Part shown: piece by piece, positions 54,256-61,969 of the stretch
Layout of the letters: each line of letters starts with the position of its first letter
Numbering within the stretch: position 1 is the first letter of the stretch
Source of the DNA: Frankia sp. AgB32
GTDB lineage: Bacteria > Actinomycetota > Actinomycetes > Frankiales > Frankiaceae
Length of the DNA stretch: 61,969 nucleotides
Direction of reading: 5' to 3'
Assembly: GCF_023243045.1 (NCBI RefSeq)
Contig: NZ_JALKFX010000033.1
Span: 1-61,969, forward strand
Notes under the pieces: generated by a model
Seen by the model: the letters and a program-made list of their open reading frames with translations, nothing else
Databases searched by the model: none
What the model was told of the DNA's origin: nothing
Made by a program: the position numbers and the translations under genes

Positions 54256-55490
54256 CCGGCGTGGACGACCGGCCCGCTCGGCCGGACCTCGCCCGGCAAC
54301 CGGCGTCGATGCCGAACAACCGCCGCGACCCGGGCCGTCCGTTCGCCCCCGCGGCCGAGCTGGTGCGCCGCCACCGGGCGGCGGTGCTCGCGCGGGTTGC
54401 GGTGCCGAGCTCGCAGCTCGGCACCTACGACGCGGTGCTCGTGACCGACGCCGCGGACGCCCGCGAGGTGCTCGTCGACGCGCGGTACGCGGCCGGCTTC
54501 GGCTTCCAGCGCGACAGCAGCGGGCCGCGGACCGTCATGAACCAGCCCGGCATCCTGCTCAACTACGACGGCGAGGAGCACCTGCGTTACCGGCGCATGC
54601 TCACCGGCGCCTTCTCCCCGCGGCGCGTGCGGGCGCTGGGTGACGTGGTGGCCCGCATCACCGCGGGGCGCCTCGACGCGCTGGCCGCCGCGGGGCCCGG
54701 AGCGGACCTGATGAGGGTGTTCGCCGGGCCGGTGCCGCTGCTGGTGATCTGCGAACTGATCGGCGCGCCGCCGCGGGACCACGCGGGGATCAGCCGGCGC
54801 AGCGAGATCGGCACCAGCGTGGACACCACCCTGCAGGTGCAGCAGGAGAACTTCGCCGAGATGACGGCGTACATGGGCGAGCTGATCACGCGTCACCGGC
54901 GGGGTCCGGGCGACAACATCCTCGGCGACCTCGTCCGCCAGCACGGCGCCGAGCTCACCGACGACGAGCTGGTCGGCATGGGAAACAGCATCCTCGTCGC
55001 CGGTCACGAGACCATGTCGAGCATGATCGGGCTCGGCACGCTGGCGTTGCTGCGCAGCCCCGGCCAGCTCGGCCTGCTGCGTGACCACGACGACGTCGCC
55101 GACACGGCGGTCGAGGAACTGCTGCGGGTGCTGTCGGTCGCACCGCCGCTGGTGCGCCGGGCCGACACCGGGCTGACGCTGCGTGGCCAGGAGATCCGGG
55201 CCGGCGAGCACGTGATCGTCTCCACGCTGATGGCGAACCACAGCACCGGGGTGATCGGTGCCGCCGCGGACGAGCTCGACCTGCGCCGGCCGCGCGCCGC
55301 GCACCTCGCGTTCGGGCACGGGCCGCACCACTGCCTGGGCCACCAGCTCGCGCGGCTCGAACTGCGGGTGGTGCTGCCGGCGCTGCTCCGGCGGTTCCCG
55401 GCGCTGCGCCTGGCGGTGTCGTTCGAGGAGCTGGAGTACCGCGCCGACGCGCTGGTCTTCGGGGTGAAGGAGCTTCCCGTCGCCTGGTGA
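54252..55490 (+). CDS. Cytochrome P450
   Basis: The 412-residue soluble P450 has the I-helix oxygen-binding motif AGHETMSS, the ExxR pair (EELLR), the PERF-like DELDLRRPRAAHLAFGHGPH region, and the haem ligand Cys361 in HHCLGHQLAR. Actinobacterial P450s of this size (CYP105/107-like in style) hydroxylate or couple polyketides using ferredoxin as electron donor; no ferredoxin gene is adjacent. GTG 54252 overlaps the LLM stop. Confidence 0.9.
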   Translation: MTGVDDRPARPDLARQPASMPNNRRDPGRPFAPAAELVRRHRAAVLARVAVPSSQLGTYDAVLVTDAADAREVLVDARYAAGFGFQRDSSGPRTVMNQPGILLNYDGEEHLRYRRMLTGAFSPRRVRALGDVVARITAGRLDALAAAGPGADLMRVFAGPVPLLVICELIGAPPRDHAGISRRSEIGTSVDTTLQVQQENFAEMTAYMGELITRHRRGPGDNILGDLVRQHGAELTDDELVGMGNSILVAGHETMSSMIGLGTLALLRSPGQLGLLRDHDDVADTAVEELLRVLSVAPPLVRRADTGLTLRGQEIRAGEHVIVSTLMANHSTGVIGAAADELDLRRPRAAHLAFGHGPHHCLGHQLARLELRVVLPALLRRFPALRLAVSFEELEYRADALVFGVKELPVAW

Positions 55491-55496
55491 CGCGCC

Positions 55497-55580
55497 TTGC
55501 CAACCTGATGGTCGCTTATACTGCACTCACGGGTCCAGATTGATGGACTTGATGATATGGTGTGAGCGACCGGTTGGTCG
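55497..55580 (+). promoter_or_regulatory. Exporter promoter and palindromic TetR-type operator
   Basis: This short gap breaks the otherwise tight operon. It has a -10-like TATACT (55517-55522) with a weak TTGCCA (55497-55502, spacing only 14). Further on is a perfect inverted repeat CGACC-GGTT-GGTCG (55567-55580) about 40 bp before the transporter start. TetR-controlled exporters usually have such an operator, and a TetR gene lies two genes downstream. Confidence 0.5.
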
Positions 55581-55621
55581 TGTGACGTCCTTCTGTACTC
55601 CGATCCCGCTGGAGAGACCCG

Positions 55622-57073
55622 ATGACAGAGGTGGCCGAGAACCGGCTCGACGCGGCCCTGCGGCGCATGATCGTCGTGACGCTGCTCGGTGGCATCATGG
55701 GCGTGCTCGACGGTTCGATGGCGGCCCTGGCGGTGGACACCCTCGCCAGTCGGTTCCACGCCTCGCTGGCCGCGATCGGCTGGGTCTCGACCGGCTACCT
55801 GCTGGCGCTCACGATCACCATCCCCGTCGGTGCCTGGGCGGCGGACAGGTTCGGCGCCCGGCGGCTCTGGCTGACCGGCCTGATCGTGTTCTTCCTCGGC
55901 TCGGTCGGCTCGGGGCTGGCCTGGAACGTGGAAGCGCTGATCTTCTTCCGGCTCGTGCAGGGCGTCGGCGCGGGAATCGTCGATCCGCTCATGCTGACGC
56001 TGCTGGCCCGGGCCGCGGGCCCGGCGCGGATGGGCCGGGTGATGGGCCTCATGGGCATCGTCGGCTCGACGGGCCCCATCGCGGGGCCGATCATCGGCGG
56101 GCTGATCCTGTCCAACCTGAGCTGGCGGTGGATGTTCCTGGTCAACGTGCCCATCGTCATCGTCGCCTTCGCGCTCGCGGTGCGCGTCCTGCCGAAGGAC
56201 CGGTCCGCGCGGGGCGCCGTCCCGTCCAGGCCCGACGTGGTCGGCGTCGCGCTGATCGGCCCGGGCGTGGCCGCGGGCGTGCTGGCCCTGTCGCAGACCG
56301 CGCAGCGCGGCACGTTCGCGTCCTGGCAGGCGTGGCTGCCGCTGGTGGTGGCCGCGGTGCTGCTGGGGATCTACGCGGTGCACGCGCTGCGCCCCCGGCG
56401 CACGCCGCCGCTGATCGACCTGCGGCTGTTCGCTCGTCCCAGCTTCGGTGCCAGTGTCGTGGCCGCCGCGCTGCTCGGCCTGGTCACCTTCGGCAGCATC
56501 TTCGCGATCCCGCTGTACTACCAGCAGGTCCGCGGGCACGGCGCGTTCGAGTCCGGTCTGCTGCTGGCGCCCTTCGGGTTCGGGTCGGCGCTGGTCATGC
56601 CGCTGGCCGGGCGCCTGTCGGACCGGCTCGGCTCGCGCCGGCTGGCGCTGCTCGGCGCCTCGCTGGCGCTGATCGCCGCGCTCGGGATCACCCAGTTCGA
56701 CGCCAGCACGCCCCAGTGGTTGACCGCGATCGTCGCGTTCGTGCTCGGCACCGGAACCGGCACGGCGGGCGCGCCGGTGATCGGTTCGGTGTACCGGACG
56801 CTGCCGCCCGAGCTGGTGCCGCAGGGCAGCTCGGTGCTGTACATGCTCAACCAGCTCGGCGCGTCGATCGGCATCGCCCTGGTCGCCCTGATCGTGCAGA
56901 CGGCGGACTCGACGGAGGTCGGCTTCCAGCACGCCTATGTCGGGATCGCCTGCGCGGCGGTCGTCCTGATCGGCGCGGCGTCGCTGATCCCCGGCCGATC
57001 GGCGCCGCAGCCCGTCGTTCCCGAGCAGGCGCCCGAGGCCGTGCCCGTCGGCGGGAGCGTCGAACATGCCTGA
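55622..57073 (+). CDS. DHA2-type MFS exporter, second copy
   Basis: The 483-residue protein with about 14 membrane segments has the DHA2 (EmrB/QacA) pattern: VLDGSMAALAVDTLASRFHA (motif D1), VGAWAADRFGARRLWLTGLI (motif A) and GIVGSTGPIAGPIIGGLIL (motif C, typical of antiporters). It should export the polyketide and give self-resistance. It heads a sub-operon with its own promoter and operator region, and is coupled by an 8 bp overlap to the transposase-derived gene. Confidence 0.85.
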   Translation: MTEVAENRLDAALRRMIVVTLLGGIMGVLDGSMAALAVDTLASRFHASLAAIGWVSTGYLLALTITIPVGAWAADRFGARRLWLTGLIVFFLGSVGSGLAWNVEALIFFRLVQGVGAGIVDPLMLTLLARAAGPARMGRVMGLMGIVGSTGPIAGPIIGGLILSNLSWRWMFLVNVPIVIVAFALAVRVLPKDRSARGAVPSRPDVVGVALIGPGVAAGVLALSQTAQRGTFASWQAWLPLVVAAVLLGIYAVHALRPRRTPPLIDLRLFARPSFGASVVAAALLGLVTFGSIFAIPLYYQQVRGHGAFESGLLLAPFGFGSALVMPLAGRLSDRLGSRRLALLGASLALIAALGITQFDASTPQWLTAIVAFVLGTGTGTAGAPVIGSVYRTLPPELVPQGSSVLYMLNQLGASIGIALVALIVQTADSTEVGFQHAYVGIACAAVVLIGAASLIPGRSAPQPVVPEQAPEAVPVGGSVEHA

Positions 57074-58061
57074 CGACGAGTGGGTGCCCGCCCGCACCGC
57101 CGCCGCGGGGAAGCCGTGGCTGCGGATCCTCACGGAACCGGAGCGCGAACGGATCTCCGTCAGCGAGGTCTGCCGGCGCCACGGTGTCTCCCGCCAGACC
57201 TACTACCGGATGCTCGACCGCTACCGGGAAGCCGGCGTCGACGGGCTCGCCCCCCGGTCCCGCCGGCCGAAGCACTCGCCGGGGCGGATCTCCGCGGCGG
57301 CGGAGGCGGCCGTGGTGCGGCTGCGGCTGGCGCGGCCGTGGCCGGGCGCCCGGCGCATCGCCGAGGAGCTGGCCGGCAGTCCCCCCATGGCGGCGCCCTC
57401 GGTGTCCACGGTGCACCTGGTCCTGCGCCGGCAGGGCCTGGTCGGGGACGGCGAGGACGTGCGCCACCTGCGCCACCTCGTCACGTCCGGCCGCGCCCGT
57501 CTCGACGTGCTCGGGCTCGACCTGCGCGACGGCTTCGCCTGGCTGCTCGGCGCGCTCGACGAGCGGGACCGGCTGGTCGCCGTCCGCGCCGCGCCGCGCG
57601 CCTCGGCCGAGGAGGTGTGCGCCTGCCTCGAAGCGGCGGGCGCGGGCGGCAGCGCCGATCTCCGCGCGCCGGCGGGGACCGCGCCGCCGCGCGGCGCGCT
57701 CGAGCGGTGGCTGGCCTGGCACGACCCGGTGCGCACCGCCGCGCAGCTGACGGCGGTCGTCGAGCAGTTCCGACCGGGCCGCGTGCCGCACGGTGGCCCG
57801 GCCGGCACGGCGCACCGGGCCCGCGGGTCGCGGGTCAACCCGTACGGGACGATCAGCTACCGGCACCGCAAGATCCAGGTCGGCGCCCAGCTCGCCGGGC
57901 AGACGGTGCACGTCGCCGAGGACGGCGACCTCGTGCGGATCCACCACGGCTCCTCGCTGATCCGCGAGCTGCGGCTCGGTGCCGTGGGCAGCTACCACGG
58001 CAGCGGTGCCAAGCCCACCGGCCGGCCGATGCTGCGCCCCGCCGAGGGACGGCCACGATGA
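57066..58061 (+). CDS. IS481-transposase-derived protein without catalytic core
   Basis: The 331-residue protein has the N-terminal helix-turn-helix of IS481-type transposases (VSEVCRRHGVSRQTYYRMLD, GLAPRSRRPKHSP), the second DNA-binding part (ARPWPGARRIAEEL, STVHLVLRRQGL) and the family's C-terminal beta segment (NPYGTISYRHRKIQVGAQLA). The middle is shrunken: the usual DDE region with a 'SDNGPEF' motif is absent, replaced by LDVLGLDLRDGFAWLLGALD and an Ala-rich stretch. It cannot be an active transposase but keeps its DNA-binding modules. It is coupled at both ends (8 bp overlap upstream, ATGA downstream to TetR), so it is a fixed operon member. A regulatory role is inferred. Confidence 0.65.
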   Translation: MPDDEWVPARTAAAGKPWLRILTEPERERISVSEVCRRHGVSRQTYYRMLDRYREAGVDGLAPRSRRPKHSPGRISAAAEAAVVRLRLARPWPGARRIAEELAGSPPMAAPSVSTVHLVLRRQGLVGDGEDVRHLRHLVTSGRARLDVLGLDLRDGFAWLLGALDERDRLVAVRAAPRASAEEVCACLEAAGAGGSADLRAPAGTAPPRGALERWLAWHDPVRTAAQLTAVVEQFRPGRVPHGGPAGTAHRARGSRVNPYGTISYRHRKIQVGAQLAGQTVHVAEDGDLVRIHHGSSLIRELRLGAVGSYHGSGAKPTGRPMLRPAEGRPR

Positions 58062-58795
58062 GTGCGAACGGCGCCGGGACCGCCGACCACGGCTCACGCG
58101 GCCGGATCGACAAGAGACGGGCGATCGTCGACGCCGCGTTCACCGTCTTCGCCCGGGCCGGCTACGAGCAGGCGAGCGTCCAGGACATCGCCGACGAGGC
58201 CGGGGTGGCCAAGCCGACGGTCTACAACCACTTCCCGGACAAGGACGCGGTCCTCACCGCGGCCGTCACCGCCGCCGCGAGGACACTCCTGGCCGAGAAC
58301 CTCGCGGTGGTCGAGCAGCTGCGGGAGACCGACGCGCCGCTGGAACCGGCGCTGCGGGCGGTCGCGACCGGCCTGCAGCAGGTCTGCGGCAGCCCGCGAG
58401 CCCACGCGCTGCGGCGGATCACCTACAGCCAGCTGAACCGCCAGCCCGAGCTGATCGACATCGTGCAGGCCCGGACCTGGGGGCGCGTCGCGCAGGCACT
58501 GGCGGACCGGCTCGCCTGCCTGTCCCTCGCCGGGCGCCTGCGCCCGCTCGAGCCGGCCCAGGCGGCGGAGCAGCTCCTGGCGCTGCTGAGCGCGCCGATC
58601 GAGAACCGCTCCCGACTCGGCTCCCGCCCTGTCCCCGCGGGAGAGTCCGCCGCCATCGTCGACGCCGCCGTCGACACCTTCCTGCGCGCCTACCACCACG
58701 TCGAGCTCACGTCCGCGGACGAGCTGGCGGCGCCGCTGCGCACCACCGCGGCGGCCCTCGCGGACCGTCGCCGGCCAGAAGGAGTGCAGGCATGA
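58058..58795 (+). CDS. TetR-family regulator, first copy
   Basis: The 245-residue protein has an N-terminal TetR helix-turn-helix (RGRIDKRRAIVDAAFTVFAR, VQDIADEAGVAKPTVYNHFP) and an AcrR-type ligand-binding C-terminus (AAEQLLALLSAPIENRSRLG). It is strikingly like the second TetR at 61012. Because it sits in the exporter sub-operon it is the best candidate to bind the palindrome at 55567-55580 and release it when the product accumulates. ATG 58058 overlaps the preceding stop (ATGA). Confidence 0.85.
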   Translation: MSANGAGTADHGSRGRIDKRRAIVDAAFTVFARAGYEQASVQDIADEAGVAKPTVYNHFPDKDAVLTAAVTAAARTLLAENLAVVEQLRETDAPLEPALRAVATGLQQVCGSPRAHALRRITYSQLNRQPELIDIVQARTWGRVAQALADRLACLSLAGRLRPLEPAQAAEQLLALLSAPIENRSRLGSRPVPAGESAAIVDAAVDTFLRAYHHVELTSADELAAPLRTTAAALADRRRPEGVQA

Positions 58796-59667
58796 GCACG
58801 GATGTTCCCGCGCTGGTCGGCGTCGACTGGCTGCACCAGCGGCTGGGCGAGCCCGGCCTGCGCGTGCTGGACACGACCGCGTGGCTGCGCCTCGGCGACG
58901 ACCGCACCGTCCGTTTCGACAGTGGCCGCGAGGCCTGGGCCGCGGGGCACATCCCGACCGCCAGCTTCGTCGACCTGATCGACGAGCTGTCCGCGCCGAA
59001 CTCGCCGCTGCCGTTCACCGTGCCCGCCGCCGACCGGTTCGCCGCGGCCATGTCGCGCCTGGGCGTGGGCCCCGGAACGCACGTCGTCGCCTACGACGCC
59101 GAGTCCGGCATGTGGGCGACGCGCCTGTGGTGGCTGCTGCGGCTGTTCGGTTTCGACGCGGTCAGCGTTCTCGACGGTGGGTTGACCGCCTGGCGCGCCG
59201 CCGACCTGCCCGTGACCACCGATCCGCCGGTGCCGCCCGCCGCGCCCGCGCCGCCCTTCGTCGCCGCGCCGCGCCCCGAGCTGCTCGCCACCACCGCGCA
59301 GGTGCGCCAGCGGCTCGCGGAGCCCGCGGGATGGCTGGTCAGCGCGCTGCCCGAGGAGATCCACCGGGGTGGCGGTCCGCAGACGGCGGCTCGTCCCGGC
59401 CACATCCCCGGCGCCCGCAGCGTGCCCGCGAGCGACCTCGTCGACCCGAGCACCGGGCGTCTGCGTCCCACCGAGCAGCTCCGGGCCCGCTTCGCGGCCG
59501 CCGGTGTCAGCACCGAGGCGCCGGTGGTGACGTACTGCGGCGGCGGCATCGCGGCGACCCTCGACGCCTTCGCCCTGAACCTGCTCGGCCGGCACGACGT
59601 GGCCGTCTACGACGGCTCGGTCATCGAGTGGGCCGCGCATCCCGAGCTGCCGCTGGAAGTCGGTTGA
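58792..59667 (+). CDS. Two-domain rhodanese-type sulfurtransferase
   Basis: The 291-residue protein has two rhodanese domains. The first (AWAAGHIPTASFVDLIDELS, HVVAYDAESGMWATRLWWLL) is the inactive type; the second ends with the active loop YCGGGIAATLDAFALNLLG, where the Cys takes sulfur from thiosulfate or mercaptopyruvate. A sulfurtransferase inside a polyketide operon is unusual. It could supply sulfur to the product or protect against quinone or cyanide stress. ATG 58792 overlaps the TetR stop (ATGA). Confidence 0.85.
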   Translation: MSTDVPALVGVDWLHQRLGEPGLRVLDTTAWLRLGDDRTVRFDSGREAWAAGHIPTASFVDLIDELSAPNSPLPFTVPAADRFAAAMSRLGVGPGTHVVAYDAESGMWATRLWWLLRLFGFDAVSVLDGGLTAWRAADLPVTTDPPVPPAAPAPPFVAAPRPELLATTAQVRQRLAEPAGWLVSALPEEIHRGGGPQTAARPGHIPGARSVPASDLVDPSTGRLRPTEQLRARFAAAGVSTEAPVVTYCGGGIAATLDAFALNLLGRHDVAVYDGSVIEWAAHPELPLEVG

Positions 59668-59722
59668 ACCGGCCCGCCCCTGTTGTCACCCCTTCTCGTT
59701 GGAACCGAAAGGCGACCCCGTC

Positions 59723-60307
59723 ATGACCGTCCAGGGCACAGGACCAGCCGGTGACACGGTGACCATCGATGGCCCGGTGATCTCCGCCGCGGCGCCCACC
59801 TCCGGCGGCGCCGGCGCTCTGGGCGCCCGGGTCGCCCGGCTGGAGGCCGAACGCGACATCATCCGCACCTTCACCCGTTTCTTCTGGCTCATCGACAACC
59901 GGGCCTATGACAGCATCGCCACCCAGTGCCTCACCCCGGACGCGGACCTGGAGTTCGACCTGCCGGCGCCGCACCGGCTGCGCGGACACGACGAGTTCAC
60001 CGGCTACCTGCGCACCCGGGTGGCGCCGGAGTCGGAAATGGTGGCGCACGTGCCCGGGCTCGCGACGGTCGAGTGGGCGGACAGCGGCCAGGCCACCCTG
60101 ACGGCCTACACGACGGCCTGGCACTGGTTCACCGCCCGTGCCCAACTCGGAGCGCTGCGCCCCGCCGACTGGACCGCGGTCGGGCTGGTCGACGACGTCT
60201 ACCAGCGCCACGACGGCCGCTGGCTCATCGCCCGCCGGCGCGTCACGCCCGCGGCCGGGCTGGTCGCGGCCGGTTCACCGCCGCCGGCCGGCGCGCCCTC
60301 CCGCTGA
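59723..60307 (+). CDS. SnoaL-like (NTF2-fold) protein, second copy
   Basis: The 194-residue NTF2-fold protein has a 35-residue disordered N-terminus, then RLEAERDIIRTFTRFFWLID, PHRLRGHDEFTGYLRTRV, a WHWF strand, and VGLVDDVYQRHDGRWLIARR. The AWHWFT and GRWLIA strands are typical of SnoaL_4 proteins. It is paralogous to the next gene and has the same length. Enzymatic function (cyclase, hydroxylase or dehydratase) cannot be assigned. A GAAAGG site lies 12 nt before ATG 59723. Confidence 0.7.
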   Translation: MTVQGTGPAGDTVTIDGPVISAAAPTSGGAGALGARVARLEAERDIIRTFTRFFWLIDNRAYDSIATQCLTPDADLEFDLPAPHRLRGHDEFTGYLRTRVAPESEMVAHVPGLATVEWADSGQATLTAYTTAWHWFTARAQLGALRPADWTAVGLVDDVYQRHDGRWLIARRRVTPAAGLVAAGSPPPAGAPSR

Positions 60308-60339
60308 CCCGACGGCGACTCCGGACAGGAGACCACCCC

Positions 60340-60924
60340 ATGCCCAGCGCCCCCGCGACGCCCGCCGGCCCGGTGACACCCGGGCAGCTCGAGACGCCGG
60401 CGGCCGAGCTGCCCGCCGTCCTCGACCGCCTGGAGGCCGACAGCGCGATCCGCCGCACCTACTTCCACTTCTTCCGGCTCAGCGACACCGCCCAGTACGA
60501 ACTGCTCGGTCGACGCTGCTTCACCGCCGACGCGCACATCGAGTACCGGCTCATGCCCGGTCCGCCGCAGCGGTTCGCCGGCCGTGACGAGTTCGTCGCG
60601 TTCATGGTCGCCGGCCGGCCGCCGGGCGGCGCGGTCGCCCGCCTCGCCGGTCCCGCGGTCGCGCACACCAGCGCGCCGGCGGACATCGACTGGAGCTCCG
60701 GCGAACCCCGGCTCACCGGTTACGCCACCGTCTGGCACTGGGCGGTGACCCGCACCCTCGCCGGTCGCCACCGGCCGGCGGACTGGACCACCATCGGCCT
60801 GGTCGAGGACACCTACCGCCAGGACGACGGGCAGTGGCTCATCGCCAGCCGCCTCGTCACCCCCGCTGCCGGCCTCGTCGCGACCGGCGGTGCTCCCGGC
60901 GCCGGTCGTCCCACGGACCGCTGA
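60340..60924 (+). CDS. SnoaL-like (NTF2-fold) protein, third copy
   Basis: The 194-residue paralogue of the preceding gene has the same blocks (DRLEADSAIRRTYFHFFRLS, RFAGRDEFVAFMVAGRPPGG, VWHWAVTR, ADWTTIGLVEDTYRQDDGQW). Equal length, adjacent position and shared RPADWT-x-(V/I)GLV-(D/E)D segment show a tandem duplication. The pair may act as a heterodimer or on successive intermediates. GACAGGAGA precedes ATG 60340. Confidence 0.7.
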   Translation: MPSAPATPAGPVTPGQLETPAAELPAVLDRLEADSAIRRTYFHFFRLSDTAQYELLGRRCFTADAHIEYRLMPGPPQRFAGRDEFVAFMVAGRPPGGAVARLAGPAVAHTSAPADIDWSSGEPRLTGYATVWHWAVTRTLAGRHRPADWTTIGLVEDTYRQDDGQWLIASRLVTPAAGLVATGGAPGAGRPTDR

Positions 60925-60950
60925 CACGGCCCCGGCGGTCGCCGGCGCCG

Positions 60951-61005
60951 GGCTGATCGCCGGGAATCGCCGGGAATCGCCGGCCCGTGCGGGCGCCGCT
61001 ACGAT
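60951..61005 (+). promoter_or_regulatory. Tandem repeat and leaderless promoter of the second TetR gene
   Basis: ATCGCCGGG occurs three times in tandem (about 60956-60983, unit CGGGAATCGC). Downstream is TACGAT (61000-61005), ending exactly 6 nt before GTG 61012 with no ribosome binding site, so the transcript is probably leaderless. The repeat sits in the -35 region and may be an operator. Confidence 0.5.
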
Positions 61006-61011
61006 GGTCCG

Positions 61012-61662
61012 GTGAGCGCAGTGCAGGCGCCGGTCTCCCGGACGTCCCCCCGCGGACGTATCGACAAGCGCCAGGCCATCCTCGACGCCGCCTTCACCGT
61101 CTTCGCCAGCCGGGGCTACGAACAGACCAGCGTGAAGGACATCGCCGACGAGGCACGCGTCGCGAAGACCACGGTCTACAGCCACCTTGAGGACAAGGAA
61201 CAGCTCTTCCGGCTGACCCTGGCGGCCGCGGCCGAGTCGGTGCTGGCCGCGAGCGTCGACGCGGTCGACCGGCTGCGCGCGCCGGGCGACGACCTTCGTG
61301 CGGTGTGCGAGGATGCCGCTCGCGAGCTGCTCCAGGTGTGCTGCGGCGAGCGTTCCCGGGCCCTGCGATGGCTCACGTACGGGCAGGTCGCCCGCTTCCC
61401 CGATCTCATCGACACCGTCCAGGGCCGGACATCCGTGCGCCTCGCCGAGGCGCTCGCCGACCGGTTCGCCCGGCTGTCGCTGACCGGGCGGATCCGCCGC
61501 TGCGACCCGGCGGAGGCCGCAGAACAGTTCCTCGCGCTGCTGACCGCTCCGATGGAGACGCGTTCGCGGATGGGCACGCGCGACATTTCCGCAGAGGAGA
61601 TCGACGCCGTCGCGCGATCCGCGGTCGACACCTTCCTGCGCGCCTACGCCGCCGGGAGCTGA
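61012..61662 (+). CDS. TetR-family regulator, second copy
   Basis: The 216-residue TetR protein has the helix-turn-helix RGRIDKRQAILDAAFTVFAS and VKDIADEARVAKTTVYSHLE, nearly the same as the TetR at 58058, and a matching C-terminal ligand domain (AAEQFLALLTAPMETRSRMG). The two are clearly paralogues. It has its own leaderless promoter and ends the recognisable cluster. It may control a different operator or respond to another intermediate. Confidence 0.85.
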   Translation: MSAVQAPVSRTSPRGRIDKRQAILDAAFTVFASRGYEQTSVKDIADEARVAKTTVYSHLEDKEQLFRLTLAAAAESVLAASVDAVDRLRAPGDDLRAVCEDAARELLQVCCGERSRALRWLTYGQVARFPDLIDTVQGRTSVRLAEALADRFARLSLTGRIRRCDPAEAAEQFLALLTAPMETRSRMGTRDISAEEIDAVARSAVDTFLRAYAAGS

Positions 61663-61969
61663 CAGCCGCCGACCGGGCTGCCCCGACCCTCGCCAGCGAG
61701 GCGGCGTGACGCGAACCCGCTGGGCCGACGGTCGCCCGGCTCGTCCTCGGCAAGGCGATCGAGGATGCCGACGCCGCCGTGCGCAACGCCGTGGGGCGGG
61801 CAGTCTGCCTCGCCGAACTCGCCTGATCACCGCCGGCCGACCTGGCGAAGGACCCATGCGCCTCGCCGCCGGCCTGCCTCGCGGAGCACCCGTCCCCAGC
61901 CCGCCCGGCCGCCCGGCCGCCCGGCCGCCCCGCCCGCCCGGGGCCCCGGCCCCGGGACGCGCCCCGCGC
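61663..61969. other. Cluster end; low-complexity GC-rich tail
   Basis: A short frame ending at about 61826 (VARLVLGKAIEDADAAVRNA) could be a gene remnant but is not recognisable. From about 61901 the sequence is low complexity, with CCCGGCCG repeated three to four times and then a GGGGCCCC-type palindrome. Confidence 0.4.

Noticed and set aside
60956-60983. Possible CRISPR-like repeat
   Set aside because: Only three short direct repeats without spacers; a simple tandem repeat in a promoter. No CRISPR array or cas gene was seen anywhere in the window.
1-61969. tRNA or rRNA genes
   Set aside because: No cloverleaf with a TTCGA-type loop or rRNA-like segment was noticed by eye; the GTTCGA words seen belong to the LexA box or to coding sequence. 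A covariance search would be decisive.

Overview
The window is very GC-rich (about 70%), uses GTG and TTG starts freely, couples genes through ATGA/GTGA overlaps, and shows several leaderless-looking starts (TANNNT -10 box about 6 nt before the start codon). With a DUF222/HNH gene under a perfect actinobacterial LexA box, F420-type luciferase-like enzymes, a BREX type 2 (Pgl) locus and a type II polyketide cluster, the source is an actinomycete. Frankia or a close relative is my best guess; that is inference from gene style, not a database match.

Layout. (1) 1-8.0 kb is a patchwork of relics and small genes: a broken secreted FG-GAP protein, a ThiF-like scrap, a SOS-controlled DUF222/HNH endonuclease gene, a GNAT acetyltransferase, a DEAD-box RNA helicase, a decayed phytase-like gene, and a coupled pair made of a small Cys/His protein and a PD-(D/E)XK nuclease. 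(2) 8.2-31.6 kb is a defence island: an NrtR-type Nudix regulator, a nucleosidase-domain protein overlapping a four-helix membrane protein, and then, on the minus strand, a complete BREX type 2 operon read pglW, pglX, pglY, pglZ, brxD, brxHI. Copies of the small Cys/His gene lie as direct repeats on both sides of this island. (3) 31.7-36.4 kb holds another gene copy with a stop in it, an ISAs1 transposase relic, a hypothetical gene, a secreted trypsin-like protease, a DUF4232 lipoprotein and an extreme G/C homopolymer block. (4) 36.7-61.7 kb is a type II aromatic polyketide cluster, all on the plus strand.

The polyketide core (monooxygenase, TcmI-type cyclase, KSalpha, KSbeta/CLF, ACP, C9-ketoreductase, didomain aromatase/cyclase, fused FAD-monooxygenase/SDR) has the order E-F-A-B-C-D-L-M known from urdamycin, landomycin and PGA angucycline clusters. 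An angucycline-type benz[a]anthraquinone skeleton is therefore the best prediction. Around it are an ActVA-ORF5-like flavin hydroxylase, an acyl-CoA carboxylase beta and epsilon pair, two LLM (F420/FMN-type) oxidoreductases, a P450, two MFS exporters, a rhodanese, three SnoaL-like proteins, and LuxR, MarR and two TetR regulators. A transposase-derived protein without its catalytic core is also coupled into the operon. No glycosyltransferase or deoxysugar genes are visible, so an aglycone-type product is likely unless such genes lie elsewhere.

The most novel signal is at 9.4-12.4 kb. The C-terminus of the nucleosidase protein and the N-terminus of the overlapping membrane protein carry the same 19-residue Gly/Gln/Asn pattern. 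This arrangement recalls bacterial amyloid-signalling (RHIM/BASS-like) motifs shared by an effector and its partner. I read it as a candidate two-gene abortive-infection module next to BREX.
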